A DNA stretch of 64,000 bases, from the NCBI RefSeq assembly GCF_900683735.1, contig NZ_LR215979.1, forward strand, positions 3,596,001-3,660,000, in the 5' to 3' direction. The DNA comes from Fusobacterium ulcerans ATCC 49185 (lineage in GTDB: Bacteria > Fusobacteriota > Fusobacteriia > Fusobacteriales > Fusobacteriaceae). How positions within the stretch are numbered: the first letter of the stretch is position 1; each line of letters begins with the position of its first letter. Below, piece after piece: positions 43,248 through 51,801 of this stretch. The notes below the pieces were generated by a model. The model did no database searches. It was not told the DNA's origin and saw only the letters and a program-made list of their open reading frames with translations. A program made the position numbers and the translations under genes.

Positions 43248-46200
43248 ATGAAGAAAAATTCTAAAAAAAGGTTTAAAGAAAAAATAAAAGTAACATTGAA
43301 AATTTTAGTTTTATTTGTAATTATTAAAAATATAGGATATAGTGAAGAAAATTTACAAGATATAGAAATGGGAATAGAAATTAAAAATAAAAGTAATGAA
43401 GTAATAGATGTGTCTGATATAAATCTTGGGGCCTATAAAGAAGTGAATGGATTAAAAATAGAAAATTCAGAAAACATTTCAGTTAATATAGATGAAATAA
43501 ATACAATATTAAATAAGAAAACAGGAACTATAAGTAGTGTTCTCTATGGAAAAGGATTAATAAATGATACAAGTGAAGTTTATATGTCAGATGAGTTGAA
43601 AATAAATGTTACTACAGAAGAATTAGAAGGAAATACAACAAGCCTTGTTGGAGTTACTAATGGAGGAAAATTAATTTTGGGAGAAAATACCAAAATAAAT
43701 ATTGCAGCAAATGGAAATGTTGCTTCAAATTCAATAACTTATGGAGTATATCTTAATGGGACATCATTAACTCATTTTGGAAGAGGAAGTGAAATAAATG
43801 TTTCAGCTTCAGCAGGATTTGTAGCAGGAATTAGTACAAATTTTAGTGAAATTAATGATAACTATGGTATTGTTATTGGAGATAACGTAAAAATAAAAGC
43901 AGAAGTAACAAATGCAGTGAGTGGAAATAATAATCAGGCACTAGGGATTTATAGTGTTACTGGAAATACAGTAACAATTGGGAACGATTTAATAATAGAA
44001 ACAGAAATAAATCTTTTTAATGGAGCAACTGGTGGATCTTATGCAATCAAAAATGTAAAGAATGGGAAAATGATAATAGGAAATAATGCAATATTAAGTA
44101 CAAAAGGAAATAATGCAACTTCACAGTCAGCAATATATAATAATACAAATTCAAATTTTGAAATAGGAAATGGAGCTAAAATAACATCTGTTCTTAATTC
44201 AGAAAATCAAAAAAATTCTGCATATACTGTTTATAATTCTGGAAATTCAACAATGAATATAGGGACAGACTCTGAGATAAATGTAAAAGGAAGTAATGCA
44301 AGACAAGTGTCAGCAGTATATAATGGATTATCTTCAGAACTTGTGATAGAAGATAAGAGTATTATAACAGCTTGGGCAGAAAATACTAATTTTCTAATGG
44401 GATTGTATAATAATAGTGGTGGAAAAATGAAGATAGGAAATGAAGGAAAAATAACTTCAATTTTCAATTCAAAAAATCAAGAAAATACTGCTCATTCTGT
44501 ATATAATATGAAAGGTTCAATGTTGAATATTGGAAAAAATTCTGAAATAAATGTAATAGGAAAAGATGCAAATCAAATATCAGCAGTATATAATAGTGAT
44601 TCATCTTCAGAGTTGGTAATAGAAGATGGAGGAACTATAACAGCTTTGGGAGAAAATACTGCTTTTGTAGTAGGAATGCATAACACAAAGGAAGGAAAAA
44701 TGAAGATAGGAAATGAAGGAAAAATAACTTCAATTCTTAACTCAAAGGATCAAGAGAATAAGGCTTATTCTGTATATAACAAGGAAGGTTCAATGTTGAA
44801 TATTGGAAAAAATTCTGAAATAAATGTAATGGGAAAAGATGCAAATCAAATATCAGCAGTATGCAATCGTGATTCATCTTCAGAGTTGGTAATAGAAGAT
44901 GGAGGAATTATAACAGCTTCAGGGGAAAATACTAATTTTATAATGGGGTTGTATAACATGAATGAGGGGAAAATGAAGATAGGAAATGAAGGAAAAATAA
45001 CTTCAATTATTGATTCAAAAGATCAAAAGAATTCTGCTTATTCTGTATATAATACAGGAAATTCAACATTAAATATAGGGAAAAATTCTGAAATAAATGT
45101 AATGGGAAAAGGTGCAAGACAGATCTCAGCGGTGTATAATAACGGAGCATCTTCAGAGTTGATAATAGAAGAAGGGGGAACTATAACAGCTTCAGGAGAA
45201 AATACTGTTTTTGTAATGGGATTATACAGTGAGAATAGTGGAAGTATTAAAATAGGAGATAGAGTAAAGATTATATCAAGTCTGGATTCTATAGGTCAAG
45301 AGAATAATGTTTTTGGAATTAGCAATACAAAAAATTCAACATTAAATATAGGGGAAAAAGCTGAAATAAGTGCAGTAGGAAAAGATGCAAATCAGGTAGT
45401 AGCAGTATATAATGGTGGTTCATCTTCAAAACTTACAATAGAGAATGGAAGTATAATAACTGCTTCAGGATTGGGAAATAATAATATAATAGGAGCAGTA
45501 TGGAATGAAGAAGGAAATATAAAACTTAATGGAGGAACCAGCATATATTCAGATGGATATGCAGTATATAATGAGAATGGGAGTGTATCAATAGAAGATG
45601 AAGGATACAGTAAAAAAATTCAAGGGGATATATTCTCAACAAAAGCTGGGGCTGTAACAGACATCTTATTAGATACTGATGATTCATATTTAGAAGGAGC
45701 TTCTTTTAAAAATAATGGAGGCATATTTAATTTTGGATTAAAAAATAATGCAGTATGGTATGTTCCACAAAATAGTGCAGTAACAAATTTTGATATAGAA
45801 AATGGAATAGTAGATATGACACAGAATTACAGTGGAGAAACTATCAAAGGAAAACAGGTTATATCAATTGATAAGACATCTGGAAGTGGAGGAACATATA
45901 TTATGGATATATCTCCAGAAGATAGAGATCAGACAGGAGATAAAACAGATGGTATCAATATAGAAAAAGCAGATGCAGCACAAAAAAATTATATTCAAGC
46001 AGGAAAAACTTCTATTACAGGTTTAGTAAATCATAATTTTTCTGACAAAGAAAGCTCTTCTATTAAGATAGCTTCTGCAGATAAAAATGTAACTTTTGAA
46101 GGAACTAAATTTACAGACACAGCAAGTATATATGATTATGTATTGTCACTTGAAGAAAATATAAAAGGAGAAGCAGGAGAAAAGAATACATGGTATGTAA

Positions 46201-47132
46201 CTGGAGTAGAGAAGCAAGAAGGAGAAGTAATAAAAAATATAGAAACTGCAATAACTTTAAATTATATGAGTGCTGTGTCATCACGTTCAGAATTAAATTC
46301 TGTCCATAAAAGACTTGGTGAGATACATAATGGTACTTCTGAAAATGGTACATGGGCAGGAACATCAAGTGGACAAATGGAGCACAATAAGTCATCTGAA
46401 AAATTTAAAAATGAATACAATGCATTGCAGATAGGATATGATAAGAGAAAAGAAACAGAAAAAAGAAGTATTTTTACAGGGTTTGCAGTACATAAAAAAG
46501 AGGGAAAAACAGATTTCAAAAATGGGGATGGTAAAAATTATGATATAGGAATATCTCTATATAAATCTTTTGTAATGGAGGATAATAGCTATGCAAATTT
46601 AGTAGTTAAATATAGTTATATAAATAATGAACATAAAAATTATACAAGTGATATGCAGGAAATGAAAACTGATTATGATACATGGTCAGGGAGTATAAGT
46701 TTTGAGTATGGAAAAAAATATACAAAGAATAGCTGGTATATGATCCCACAAATGCAAATGGACTATACATTTGTAAAAGGAGCTGATTATGCAATGAACA
46801 GTGGTATAAAAGTAGAGCAGAAAAATATTAACAGCTTGGTGGGAAGAGCAGGAATGTATGCAGGTTATGATTTTGAAAGAAGCAGTCATTTTATAAAAAC
46901 AGGAATACTACAGGAATTTTCAGGAGATTATGGAGCTAGAATAACGGGCATAGATACAACAGTAAATAAAAAATATAAAGGGAAAGATACATGGCTGGAA
47001 GCAGGTATAGGAGGATATTTTGAAGTAGGAAAAACAGGAACAACAAATATATATTACAATATAGAAAAAACATTTGGAAGTAAATTTGAAAGAAATTGGC
47101 AAGTAAGTTTAGGATTGAGAATAAAATTTTGA
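43248..47132 (+). CDS. Type V autotransporter adhesin-like protein with tandem repeats
   Basis: 1294 residues. A basic N-terminus followed by a hydrophobic stretch (to about residue 31) is the export signal. The passenger is Gly/Asn/Ser-rich with beta-helix character (recurrent N-I-G-x-N-x-E-I-N and K-I-G-N-E-G-K-I-T). Residues about 304-757 hold five copies of a 91-residue repeat. The C-terminal 280 residues form an autotransporter beta-barrel, with alternating strands (WYMIPQMQMDYTFVKG, YNIEKTFGSKFERNWQVSLG) and the terminal Phe. Related fusobacterial autotransporters act in adhesion. It stands alone; no cargo or regulator gene is adjacent. Confidence 0.9.
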   Translation: MKKNSKKRFKEKIKVTLKILVLFVIIKNIGYSEENLQDIEMGIEIKNKSNEVIDVSDINLGAYKEVNGLKIENSENISVNIDEINTILNKKTGTISSVLYGKGLINDTSEVYMSDELKINVTTEELEGNTTSLVGVTNGGKLILGENTKINIAANGNVASNSITYGVYLNGTSLTHFGRGSEINVSASAGFVAGISTNFSEINDNYGIVIGDNVKIKAEVTNAVSGNNNQALGIYSVTGNTVTIGNDLIIETEINLFNGATGGSYAIKNVKNGKMIIGNNAILSTKGNNATSQSAIYNNTNSNFEIGNGAKITSVLNSENQKNSAYTVYNSGNSTMNIGTDSEINVKGSNARQVSAVYNGLSSELVIEDKSIITAWAENTNFLMGLYNNSGGKMKIGNEGKITSIFNSKNQENTAHSVYNMKGSMLNIGKNSEINVIGKDANQISAVYNSDSSSELVIEDGGTITALGENTAFVVGMHNTKEGKMKIGNEGKITSILNSKDQENKAYSVYNKEGSMLNIGKNSEINVMGKDANQISAVCNRDSSSELVIEDGGIITASGENTNFIMGLYNMNEGKMKIGNEGKITSIIDSKDQKNSAYSVYNTGNSTLNIGKNSEINVMGKGARQISAVYNNGASSELIIEEGGTITASGENTVFVMGLYSENSGSIKIGDRVKIISSLDSIGQENNVFGISNTKNSTLNIGEKAEISAVGKDANQVVAVYNGGSSSKLTIENGSIITASGLGNNNIIGAVWNEEGNIKLNGGTSIYSDGYAVYNENGSVSIEDEGYSKKIQGDIFSTKAGAVTDILLDTDDSYLEGASFKNNGGIFNFGLKNNAVWYVPQNSAVTNFDIENGIVDMTQNYSGETIKGKQVISIDKTSGSGGTYIMDISPEDRDQTGDKTDGINIEKADAAQKNYIQAGKTSITGLVNHNFSDKESSSIKIASADKNVTFEGTKFTDTASIYDYVLSLEENIKGEAGEKNTWYVTGVEKQEGEVIKNIETAITLNYMSAVSSRSELNSVHKRLGEIHNGTSENGTWAGTSSGQMEHNKSSEKFKNEYNALQIGYDKRKETEKRSIFTGFAVHKKEGKTDFKNGDGKNYDIGISLYKSFVMEDNSYANLVVKYSYINNEHKNYTSDMQEMKTDYDTWSGSISFEYGKKYTKNSWYMIPQMQMDYTFVKGADYAMNSGIKVEQKNINSLVGRAGMYAGYDFERSSHFIKTGILQEFSGDYGARITGIDTTVNKKYKGKDTWLEAGIGGYFEVGKTGTTNIYYNIEKTFGSKFERNWQVSLGLRIKF
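44157..45518 (+). repeat. Five tandem repeats of about 273 bp inside the autotransporter
   Basis: Units begin near 44157, 44427, 44700, 44973 and 45246; the steps are 270, 273, 273 and 273 bp. Units 2 to 4 are nearly identical in DNA over long stretches (each has GAAGATAGGAAATGAAGGAA), whereas the outer units have diverged. Each unit encodes K-I-G..K-I-T-S-I, Y-S-V-Y-N, L-N-I-G-K-N-S-E-I-N-V, I-S-A-V-Y-N and E-L-V-I-E-D-G-G-x-I-T-A segments. Such arrays change length by recombination. Confidence 0.88.
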
Positions 47133-47183
47133 TTAAAAAATTAGTTGAAGAGTATTAAGAAAAATATTGTATATAATTATATG

Positions 47184-47226
47184 AAAAACTACACCCAGAA
47201 TTAAGATAAAGGGTGTAGTTTTTTTG
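47184..47226. terminator. Bidirectional terminator
   Basis: AAAACTACACCC and GGGTGTAGTTTT form a 12-bp stem between the convergent autotransporter and DXS-like genes, with T runs on both strands. Confidence 0.88.
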
Positions 47227-47284
47227 TAGTAAGTTAAAATAAATAGAAAATTATAAATTGTTTTACAAGGTAATTTTACAGTGC

Positions 47285-49042
47285 CTATAGAATATTACAC
47301 TTGAGAATATCTTTGATTATTTGTTCTTTTGTAATGCCATTTTCATTCATGATTTCTTTTACATCATATCTATCAATAAATTCTTTCTTGAAGCCATAAT
47401 TTTTAACTTTCATATCTGCTGTTCCATAGAAAGATGCTATTTTTTCTCCAAATCCACCATTTAAGATACCATCTTCTAAAGTGATAATCATATCATGATT
47501 ATTTTGAAGTTCTTGAAGCATTGTTTCATCAAGTCCTGTAATATATCTTGGGTTAATCAATGTAGGTATAAATCCAAGTTCCTTTTCTATCTCTTTTGAA
47601 ACTTCTTCTCCCAATTGATAGAAATCTCCTAATGCTAGTATTGCCACTTTGCTTCCTTTTACATCCAGCTGATATTTATTAATATTGCTGTAATTAGTAT
47701 CAACGTGTCTATTGTCTGATATAACATCATTACTAGGAATACGAATTGCCACAGGATATTGAGTTTGTTCTATACTCCAGTCCAGCATAGCAAGATATTC
47801 ATCTTTAGAAGTAGGTGCCAGATAAACAATATTAGGAATATTTGAAATCAATGGAATATCAAAAATACCTAAGTGTGTAACATCGTTCATGCTGTAAATA
47901 GATGCTCCATTTACTAGAATAGTTGCAGGATTATTGTTAATGCATAAATCTTGTGATATTTGATCATATGTTCTTTGGATAAAGCTTGAATATGTAGCAA
48001 ATACTGGTTTGCAGCCATTTTTAGCAATTCCTGAAATCATAGCAACAGCATGTTCTTCAGCAATTCCAACATCTATAAATTGTTTTCCTGCTTCTTTTCT
48101 TTTTTCAGAAGTAAATCCAATATTAGTTGGAACACCTGCAACAACAGCAGTTACTTTAGGATCTTTTTTCATTTTATTCAATAGATATTCCCCAGTTATT
48201 GAACCATAATCTTCACCAAAAGACAGTGATACATTTCCTGTTTCTATATCAAATGGGAAGTTCCAGTGCCAGTTTTCTTTGTTTTCTTCAGCAAATTTAT
48301 ATCCTTTACCTTTTTGAGTATTGATATGAACAACTATTGGGTGATCAATATCTTTTACTTTTGTAAATGCTTCAATTAATTTTTCAATATCATTTCCTTC
48401 GTTTTCATAGATATAGTCTAATCCCATTGCTTTAAAGAAATTACATTCGTTAGCTCCATTGCTTTCTCTAAGTTTTTTTAGATTCTTGTATAATCCTCCA
48501 TGGTTTTCAGCAATAGACATATCATTATCATTGACAATAATGATGAAATTACTCTTTAATTCTCCAGCAAAATCCAGTCCTTCTAATGCTTCTCCGCCGC
48601 TTAGAGAACCATCTCCAATAACAGCAATAATATTTTCAGCATCATTTTTTAAATCTCTTGCTTTTGCTAGACCGGAAGCTAGACTGACAGATGTTGAAGT
48701 ATGTCCTATATTAAACATATCATGCTCACTTTCTTCAGGATTTGTATATCCTGAAACATCATGAAAACGTTCTTCATAAAGATAAGCATCTTTTCTTCCA
48801 GTAAGCATTTTATGAGGATAGCTTTGGTGAGATACATCAAATACAAATTTATCTATTGGAGAGTTGAAAACATAATGCATAGCAATTATTGCTTCAACCA
48901 TTCCAAGATTTGGGCCTATATGTCCTCCAGTTTTGCTCAGTTTATTAAGCAGGGCAGTTCTCATTTCAGTTGCCAATTTTTTTAATTCTTCAATATTCAT
49001 TCCTTTTAAATCTTTTGGACTGTTTATTTTTTCTAAATACAT
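47285..49042 (-). CDS. Divergent DXS-like thiamine-diphosphate enzyme
   Basis: 585 residues, shorter than the usual 620 or so of 1-deoxyxylulose-5-phosphate synthase. The cofactor machinery is intact: GGHIGPNLG, HQSYPHKML, GHTSTSVS, GDGSLSGGEALEG..VNDNDMS and GIAEEHAV. However, the conserved DRAG segment that precedes THQG reads NGAS (before VTHLG), and the second Arg of RYPRG is Ser (RIPSN). In E. coli DXS these two arginines are reported to bind the phosphate of glyceraldehyde 3-phosphate. The acceptor may therefore differ, and the label 'dxs' should be used with care. AAGGAGAAAAAG precedes the ATG; the promoter is MerR-like. Confidence 0.82.
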   Translation of the reverse strand: MYLEKINSPKDLKGMNIEELKKLATEMRTALLNKLSKTGGHIGPNLGMVEAIIAMHYVFNSPIDKFVFDVSHQSYPHKMLTGRKDAYLYEERFHDVSGYTNPEESEHDMFNIGHTSTSVSLASGLAKARDLKNDAENIIAVIGDGSLSGGEALEGLDFAGELKSNFIIIVNDNDMSIAENHGGLYKNLKKLRESNGANECNFFKAMGLDYIYENEGNDIEKLIEAFTKVKDIDHPIVVHINTQKGKGYKFAEENKENWHWNFPFDIETGNVSLSFGEDYGSITGEYLLNKMKKDPKVTAVVAGVPTNIGFTSEKRKEAGKQFIDVGIAEEHAVAMISGIAKNGCKPVFATYSSFIQRTYDQISQDLCINNNPATILVNGASIYSMNDVTHLGIFDIPLISNIPNIVYLAPTSKDEYLAMLDWSIEQTQYPVAIRIPSNDVISDNRHVDTNYSNINKYQLDVKGSKVAILALGDFYQLGEEVSKEIEKELGFIPTLINPRYITGLDETMLQELQNNHDMIITLEDGILNGGFGEKIASFYGTADMKVKNYGFKKEFIDRYDVKEIMNENGITKEQIIKDILKCNIL

Positions 49043-49094
49043 ATCTTTTTCTCCTTATACAATAATATTTTTTGATTTATTTCTTGATATATCA

Positions 49095-49125
49095 AGTCTA
49101 ACATCTGGAGTGGACTCTAGGTCAA
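49095..49125 (-). promoter_or_regulatory. MerR-type promoter of the DXS-like gene (19-bp spacer)
   Basis: On the reverse strand, TTGACC (49125-49120) and TAGACT (49100-49095) are separated by 19 bp, TAGAGTCCACTCCAGATGT, which contains the dyad CTAGAGT / ACTCCAG. Long 19-20-bp spacers with a central dyad are the hallmark of promoters untwisted by MerR-family activators. A 14-bp palindrome, CTTGATATATCAAG, covers the -10/start region (49083-49096). Confidence 0.7.
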
Positions 49126-49154
49126 GAATTAATTTTAATTTTTTTTATTGTGAT

Positions 49155-49186
49155 AAAAATCCCTTCCAAATATTATTTGAAAGGGA
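49155..49186 (-). terminator. Terminator of the alpha/beta hydrolase gene
   Basis: On the reverse strand, CCCTTTCAAA and TTTGGAAGGG pair and are followed by ATTTTT. It separates the hydrolase gene from the DXS-like gene's promoter. Confidence 0.8.
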
Positions 49187-49197
49187 AAGGAAAGTAA

Positions 49198-50259
49198 TTA
49201 TTTTAAATTTGTCTTGAAGAAATTACCTAATTTATCAAAAGGTATTATATCAACACGGTCATATAAATCAACATGTCCAGCACCAGGAACAACAAGTAAT
49301 TCTTTTGGTTCAGCTGCATGTCTGTATGCATCTTCACTAAATTCTTTTGAGTGAGCCTGATCTCCAGTAATAAATAACATTGGACGAGGAGAGATAGTTT
49401 CAATGTCATTAAATGGATAGAAGTTCATAAATTTTATATTGCTTGTAAGAGTTGGATGGGTAGTTGTTTCAGTAGTAGCTTCTTCAGGAGTAAATTCTCC
49501 ACGTGAAGTACGATAGAAATCATAAAATTCTTTTTCAATTGATGATGAGTTTTCATCAATTTTATGTACAGTTCCACTTGTGTATTCAGTTTTTCCACCA
49601 TTAAATTCTACATAACGTTGTTCAGCAGCAGCAGCAATAAATTGTTTACGCTGCTCTAATGTCAATGAATGATTAAGTCCATTACGGTTAGCAGATCCCA
49701 TATCATACATACTTACTGTGGCAATAGCTTTCATACGAGGATCAATTTTTGCTGCACTGATAGCGAAGCTTCCACTTCCACAGATACCAAGAGCTCCAAT
49801 TTTGTTTTGATCAATGAATGGTCTAGTTCCAAGATAGTCAACAGCTGCACTGAAGTCTTCAGTATAGATATCAGGAGATACAGCATTACGAGGCTGTCCT
49901 TCACTTTCACCCCAGAATGATAAGTCTATTGCTAGAGTTACAAATCCCTGTTCTGCAAGTTTTTGAGCATAGAGATTAGAAGATTGTTCTTTCACTGCTC
50001 CCATAGGATGCCCAATAATTATTGCAGAATTTTTAGCATTTTGATTCATATTTTTAGGAATAAAAAGATTACCTGCAACCTTCATCTTATACTGATTTTG
50101 AAATGTAACTTTTTGTAAAGTTACTTTATCACTTTTATAGAAATTATCTGCACCATTGGACATATCAGCAGCAAAAACACTCCCTACTCCAGCAGTCATT
50201 AAAGTCATTCCGATCATTGCCCTTTTACAAATTGATAATAAAGATGATGATTTTTTCAT
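49198..50259 (-). CDS. Exported alpha/beta hydrolase, DLH/YcjY-like
   Basis: 353 residues. The N-terminus has a positively charged stretch and a hydrophobic segment ending GVGSVFAADMS, so it is probably exported. The hydrolase core has IIIGHPMGAVKEQSS, VTLAIDLSFWGESEG, the nucleophile elbow GICGSGSFA (Cys or Ser, near 160), LFITGDQAHSKEFSEDA and GAGHVDLYDR with the His. It resembles YcjY-type dienelactone-hydrolase-like proteins. The substrate is unknown. AAGGAGG precedes the ATG. It has its own weak promoter beside an inverted-repeat element. Confidence 0.82.
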   Translation of the reverse strand: MKKSSSLLSICKRAMIGMTLMTAGVGSVFAADMSNGADNFYKSDKVTLQKVTFQNQYKMKVAGNLFIPKNMNQNAKNSAIIIGHPMGAVKEQSSNLYAQKLAEQGFVTLAIDLSFWGESEGQPRNAVSPDIYTEDFSAAVDYLGTRPFIDQNKIGALGICGSGSFAISAAKIDPRMKAIATVSMYDMGSANRNGLNHSLTLEQRKQFIAAAAEQRYVEFNGGKTEYTSGTVHKIDENSSSIEKEFYDFYRTSRGEFTPEEATTETTTHPTLTSNIKFMNFYPFNDIETISPRPMLFITGDQAHSKEFSEDAYRHAAEPKELLVVPGAGHVDLYDRVDIIPFDKLGNFFKTNLK

Positions 50260-50328
50260 TTTTAACCTCCTTGAATTTTAATGTTTTTAATCTTGAGTAA
50301 AGTATATAACAAAAACATTTGGATAACT

Positions 50329-50376
50329 AATACTTATATTAAAGATTGTTTTATGCTTAAAAGGTATATAAGTATT
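50329..50376 (-). promoter_or_regulatory. Operator-like inverted repeat before the hydrolase gene
   Basis: AATACTTATAT (50329-50339) and ATATAAGTATT (50366-50376) are an 11-bp perfect inverted repeat enclosing TTATGCTTAA. Read in the same plus-strand direction, it shares AATACYTATATTA and TATGCTTAAWA with the element at 51640-51682. A weak promoter (TAGTTA, 17 bp, TATACT at 50306-50301, reverse strand) lies right next to it, as expected for an activator site. Confidence 0.6.
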
Positions 50377-50425
50377 TGAATTTAAAGATTAAGAATTAGA
50401 TTATAGATTTTAAATATTTAAAAAA

Positions 50426-50968
50426 TCAAATATTTTTTCCCATAGTGTAAGCTTCTTTTAAAACATTAGGGAAATTTTTAATAGATCCTGCAGTATCAGC
50501 ACCAAGTCCTTTTACTACACCTTTTAAATTTGTCTTTTCAAAACAGTCTATCCAGCCCTGCAGTCCTTTAATAACTCCATCTATTGAATTTTTGTTGTCA
50601 TCAGCTGCTGCTGTCAGAAGGTAGATGTCAGTAAATGAATAATTTGATGGAAACAGAGGATTTGTTCTGTCTAATAAAGTTTTCATCTGTCCACACATTT
50701 CATAGAAATATATTGGAGTAGCAAATACAACAACATCATTATGAAGCATCTCTCCCACAATGTCACTGGCATCATCTTTTATAATACATTTTTTAGTTGA
50801 CTGGCAAACTAGACACCCTTTACAGAAATTAATAGTTTTGTTATAAAGATCTATTTTTTTTACTTCATGTCCAGATTCAAGTGCACCTTTTTCAAATTCA
50901 GATGCTAATATATCTGAATTTCCTCCTTTGCGTAGGCTTGCAGAAATAATTAAAACATTTTTTTTCAT
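50426..50968 (-). CDS. Flavodoxin-like NAD(P)H:FMN reductase / iron-sulfur flavoprotein relative
   Basis: 180 residues with the flavodoxin-like fold of the NADPH-dependent FMN reductase family. The FMN phosphate loop is ISASLRKGGNSDILAS (9-24). KGCLVCQSTKKC (about 49-60) is the Cys segment common in the iron-sulfur flavoprotein group, and FATPIYFYEMCGQMKTLLDR is the second flavin-binding region. It should reduce a quinone, azo or similar compound with NAD(P)H. It lies 37 bp after the acetyltransferase gene on the reverse strand. Confidence 0.87.
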   Translation of the reverse strand: MKKNVLIISASLRKGGNSDILASEFEKGALESGHEVKKIDLYNKTINFCKGCLVCQSTKKCIIKDDASDIVGEMLHNDVVVFATPIYFYEMCGQMKTLLDRTNPLFPSNYSFTDIYLLTAAADDNKNSIDGVIKGLQGWIDCFEKTNLKGVVKGLGADTAGSIKNFPNVLKEAYTMGKNI

Positions 50969-51005
50969 ATTTTTTCTCCTTTTACATTTTAAATTTCTTT
51001 GATGA

Positions 51006-51578
51006 TTATATTTCTTTCAAAATTCTTGCTGGTATTCCTCCAGCAACTACATTTGCAGGGATATCTTTTGTAACTACTGCTCCTGCTGCAATTATTGCAT
51101 TTTCTCCTATTCTGACACCAGATACAATTGTTACATTAGCACCAATCCAGACATTTTTTTCCAGAATAATTGGTGCTGGATATGTAGTACCTCTGTCTTC
51201 AGGAGCAAAACCATGATCAAGAGTTGCCAGAGTTACATTGTGTCCAATGAGTACTCCATCTCCAATGAAGATACCCCCTTGATCTTGAAAGTGACAGCAG
51301 GTATTTATAAAAACATTTTTTCCAATATGAATATTTTTCCCACAGTCTGTGTAAAATGGTGGAAATATACAAAAGGAACTGTCTATTGTATTTCCAGTAA
51401 GCTGAGTAAACAACTCTCTGATTTCTTCTGGAGTATGATAAGAACTATTCAACTTAGTTGTAATTTTCATAGCTTCATTGCTTAGTCCTACCATAAAATT
51501 ATGAATTTCTGTTCCAGTAGGAATTGGCTTCCCACTGTTTACATGATTTAAAAATTTTTCTATATTTATTTTAATCAC
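51006..51578 (-). CDS. Sugar O-acetyltransferase (LacA/Maa type, hexapeptide repeat)
   Basis: 190 residues. The N-terminal Mac domain includes FLNHVNSGKPIPTG and LTGNTIDSSFCIFPPFYTDCGKNI. The left-handed beta helix follows, with GKNVFINTCCHFQDQGGIFIGDG, the active-site His in ATLDHGFAPEDRG, then GANVTIVSGVRIGENAIIAAGAVVTKDIPANVVAGGIPARI. It acetylates a sugar or related small molecule with acetyl-CoA. It starts with GTG at 51578 after AAGGGCAG. It is first in a reverse-strand unit with the flavodoxin-like gene. Confidence 0.88.
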   Translation of the reverse strand: MIKINIEKFLNHVNSGKPIPTGTEIHNFMVGLSNEAMKITTKLNSSYHTPEEIRELFTQLTGNTIDSSFCIFPPFYTDCGKNIHIGKNVFINTCCHFQDQGGIFIGDGVLIGHNVTLATLDHGFAPEDRGTTYPAPIILEKNVWIGANVTIVSGVRIGENAIIAAGAVVTKDIPANVVAGGIPARILKEI

Positions 51579-51611
51579 CTGCCCTTATAACAATTTATAC
51601 TTTTTAATCTT

Positions 51612-51640
51612 ATTATATAGCAGAAGTAATTCAATATCAA
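51612..51640 (-). promoter_or_regulatory. Promoter of the acetyltransferase-reductase unit
   Basis: On the reverse strand, TTGATA (51640-51635), a 17-bp spacer and TATAAT (51617-51612). The palindromic element lies directly upstream of the -35 box. Confidence 0.7.
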
Positions 51641-51682
51641 ATACCTATATTACATATAAATCTATGCTTAATAAGCATATGA
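51640..51682 (-). promoter_or_regulatory. Operator-like element before the acetyltransferase gene
   Basis: Contains the perfect palindrome TATGCTTAATAAGCATA (51663-51679) and, next to it, AATACCTATATTA. The same two blocks occur before the hydrolase gene at 50329-50376, so one regulator probably controls both units. No candidate regulator gene lies in the window. Confidence 0.6.
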
Positions 51683-51770
51683 TAAAGAACAGTTCTCTGG
51701 CACAAAATGATATAATCAAACTAAAAGATTTATAGAATTACATTAGAATAAAAAATATTTTGGGAAAAAC

Positions 51771-51801
51771 TTGTCTTAGAGTTAACTTCCAGTGATATAT
51801 T
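51771..51801 (+). promoter_or_regulatory. Second MerR-type promoter (19-bp spacer), no obvious target gene
   Basis: TTGTCT (51771-51776) and TATATT (51796-51801) are 19 bp apart, with TAGAGTTAACTTCCAGTGA between them. The dyad CTTAGAGTTAAC / GTTAACTTCCAG is centred on GTTAAC. TAGAGT-x2-AC and CCAG are shared with the promoter of the DXS-like gene. From 51802 to 52018 there is no convincing reading frame; the next gene is the small DUF6485-like one. Confidence 0.55.

Noticed and set aside
44157-45518. CRISPR-like array
   Set aside because: Repeats are 273 bp, in frame and coding; there are no short direct repeats with unique spacers and no cas genes.
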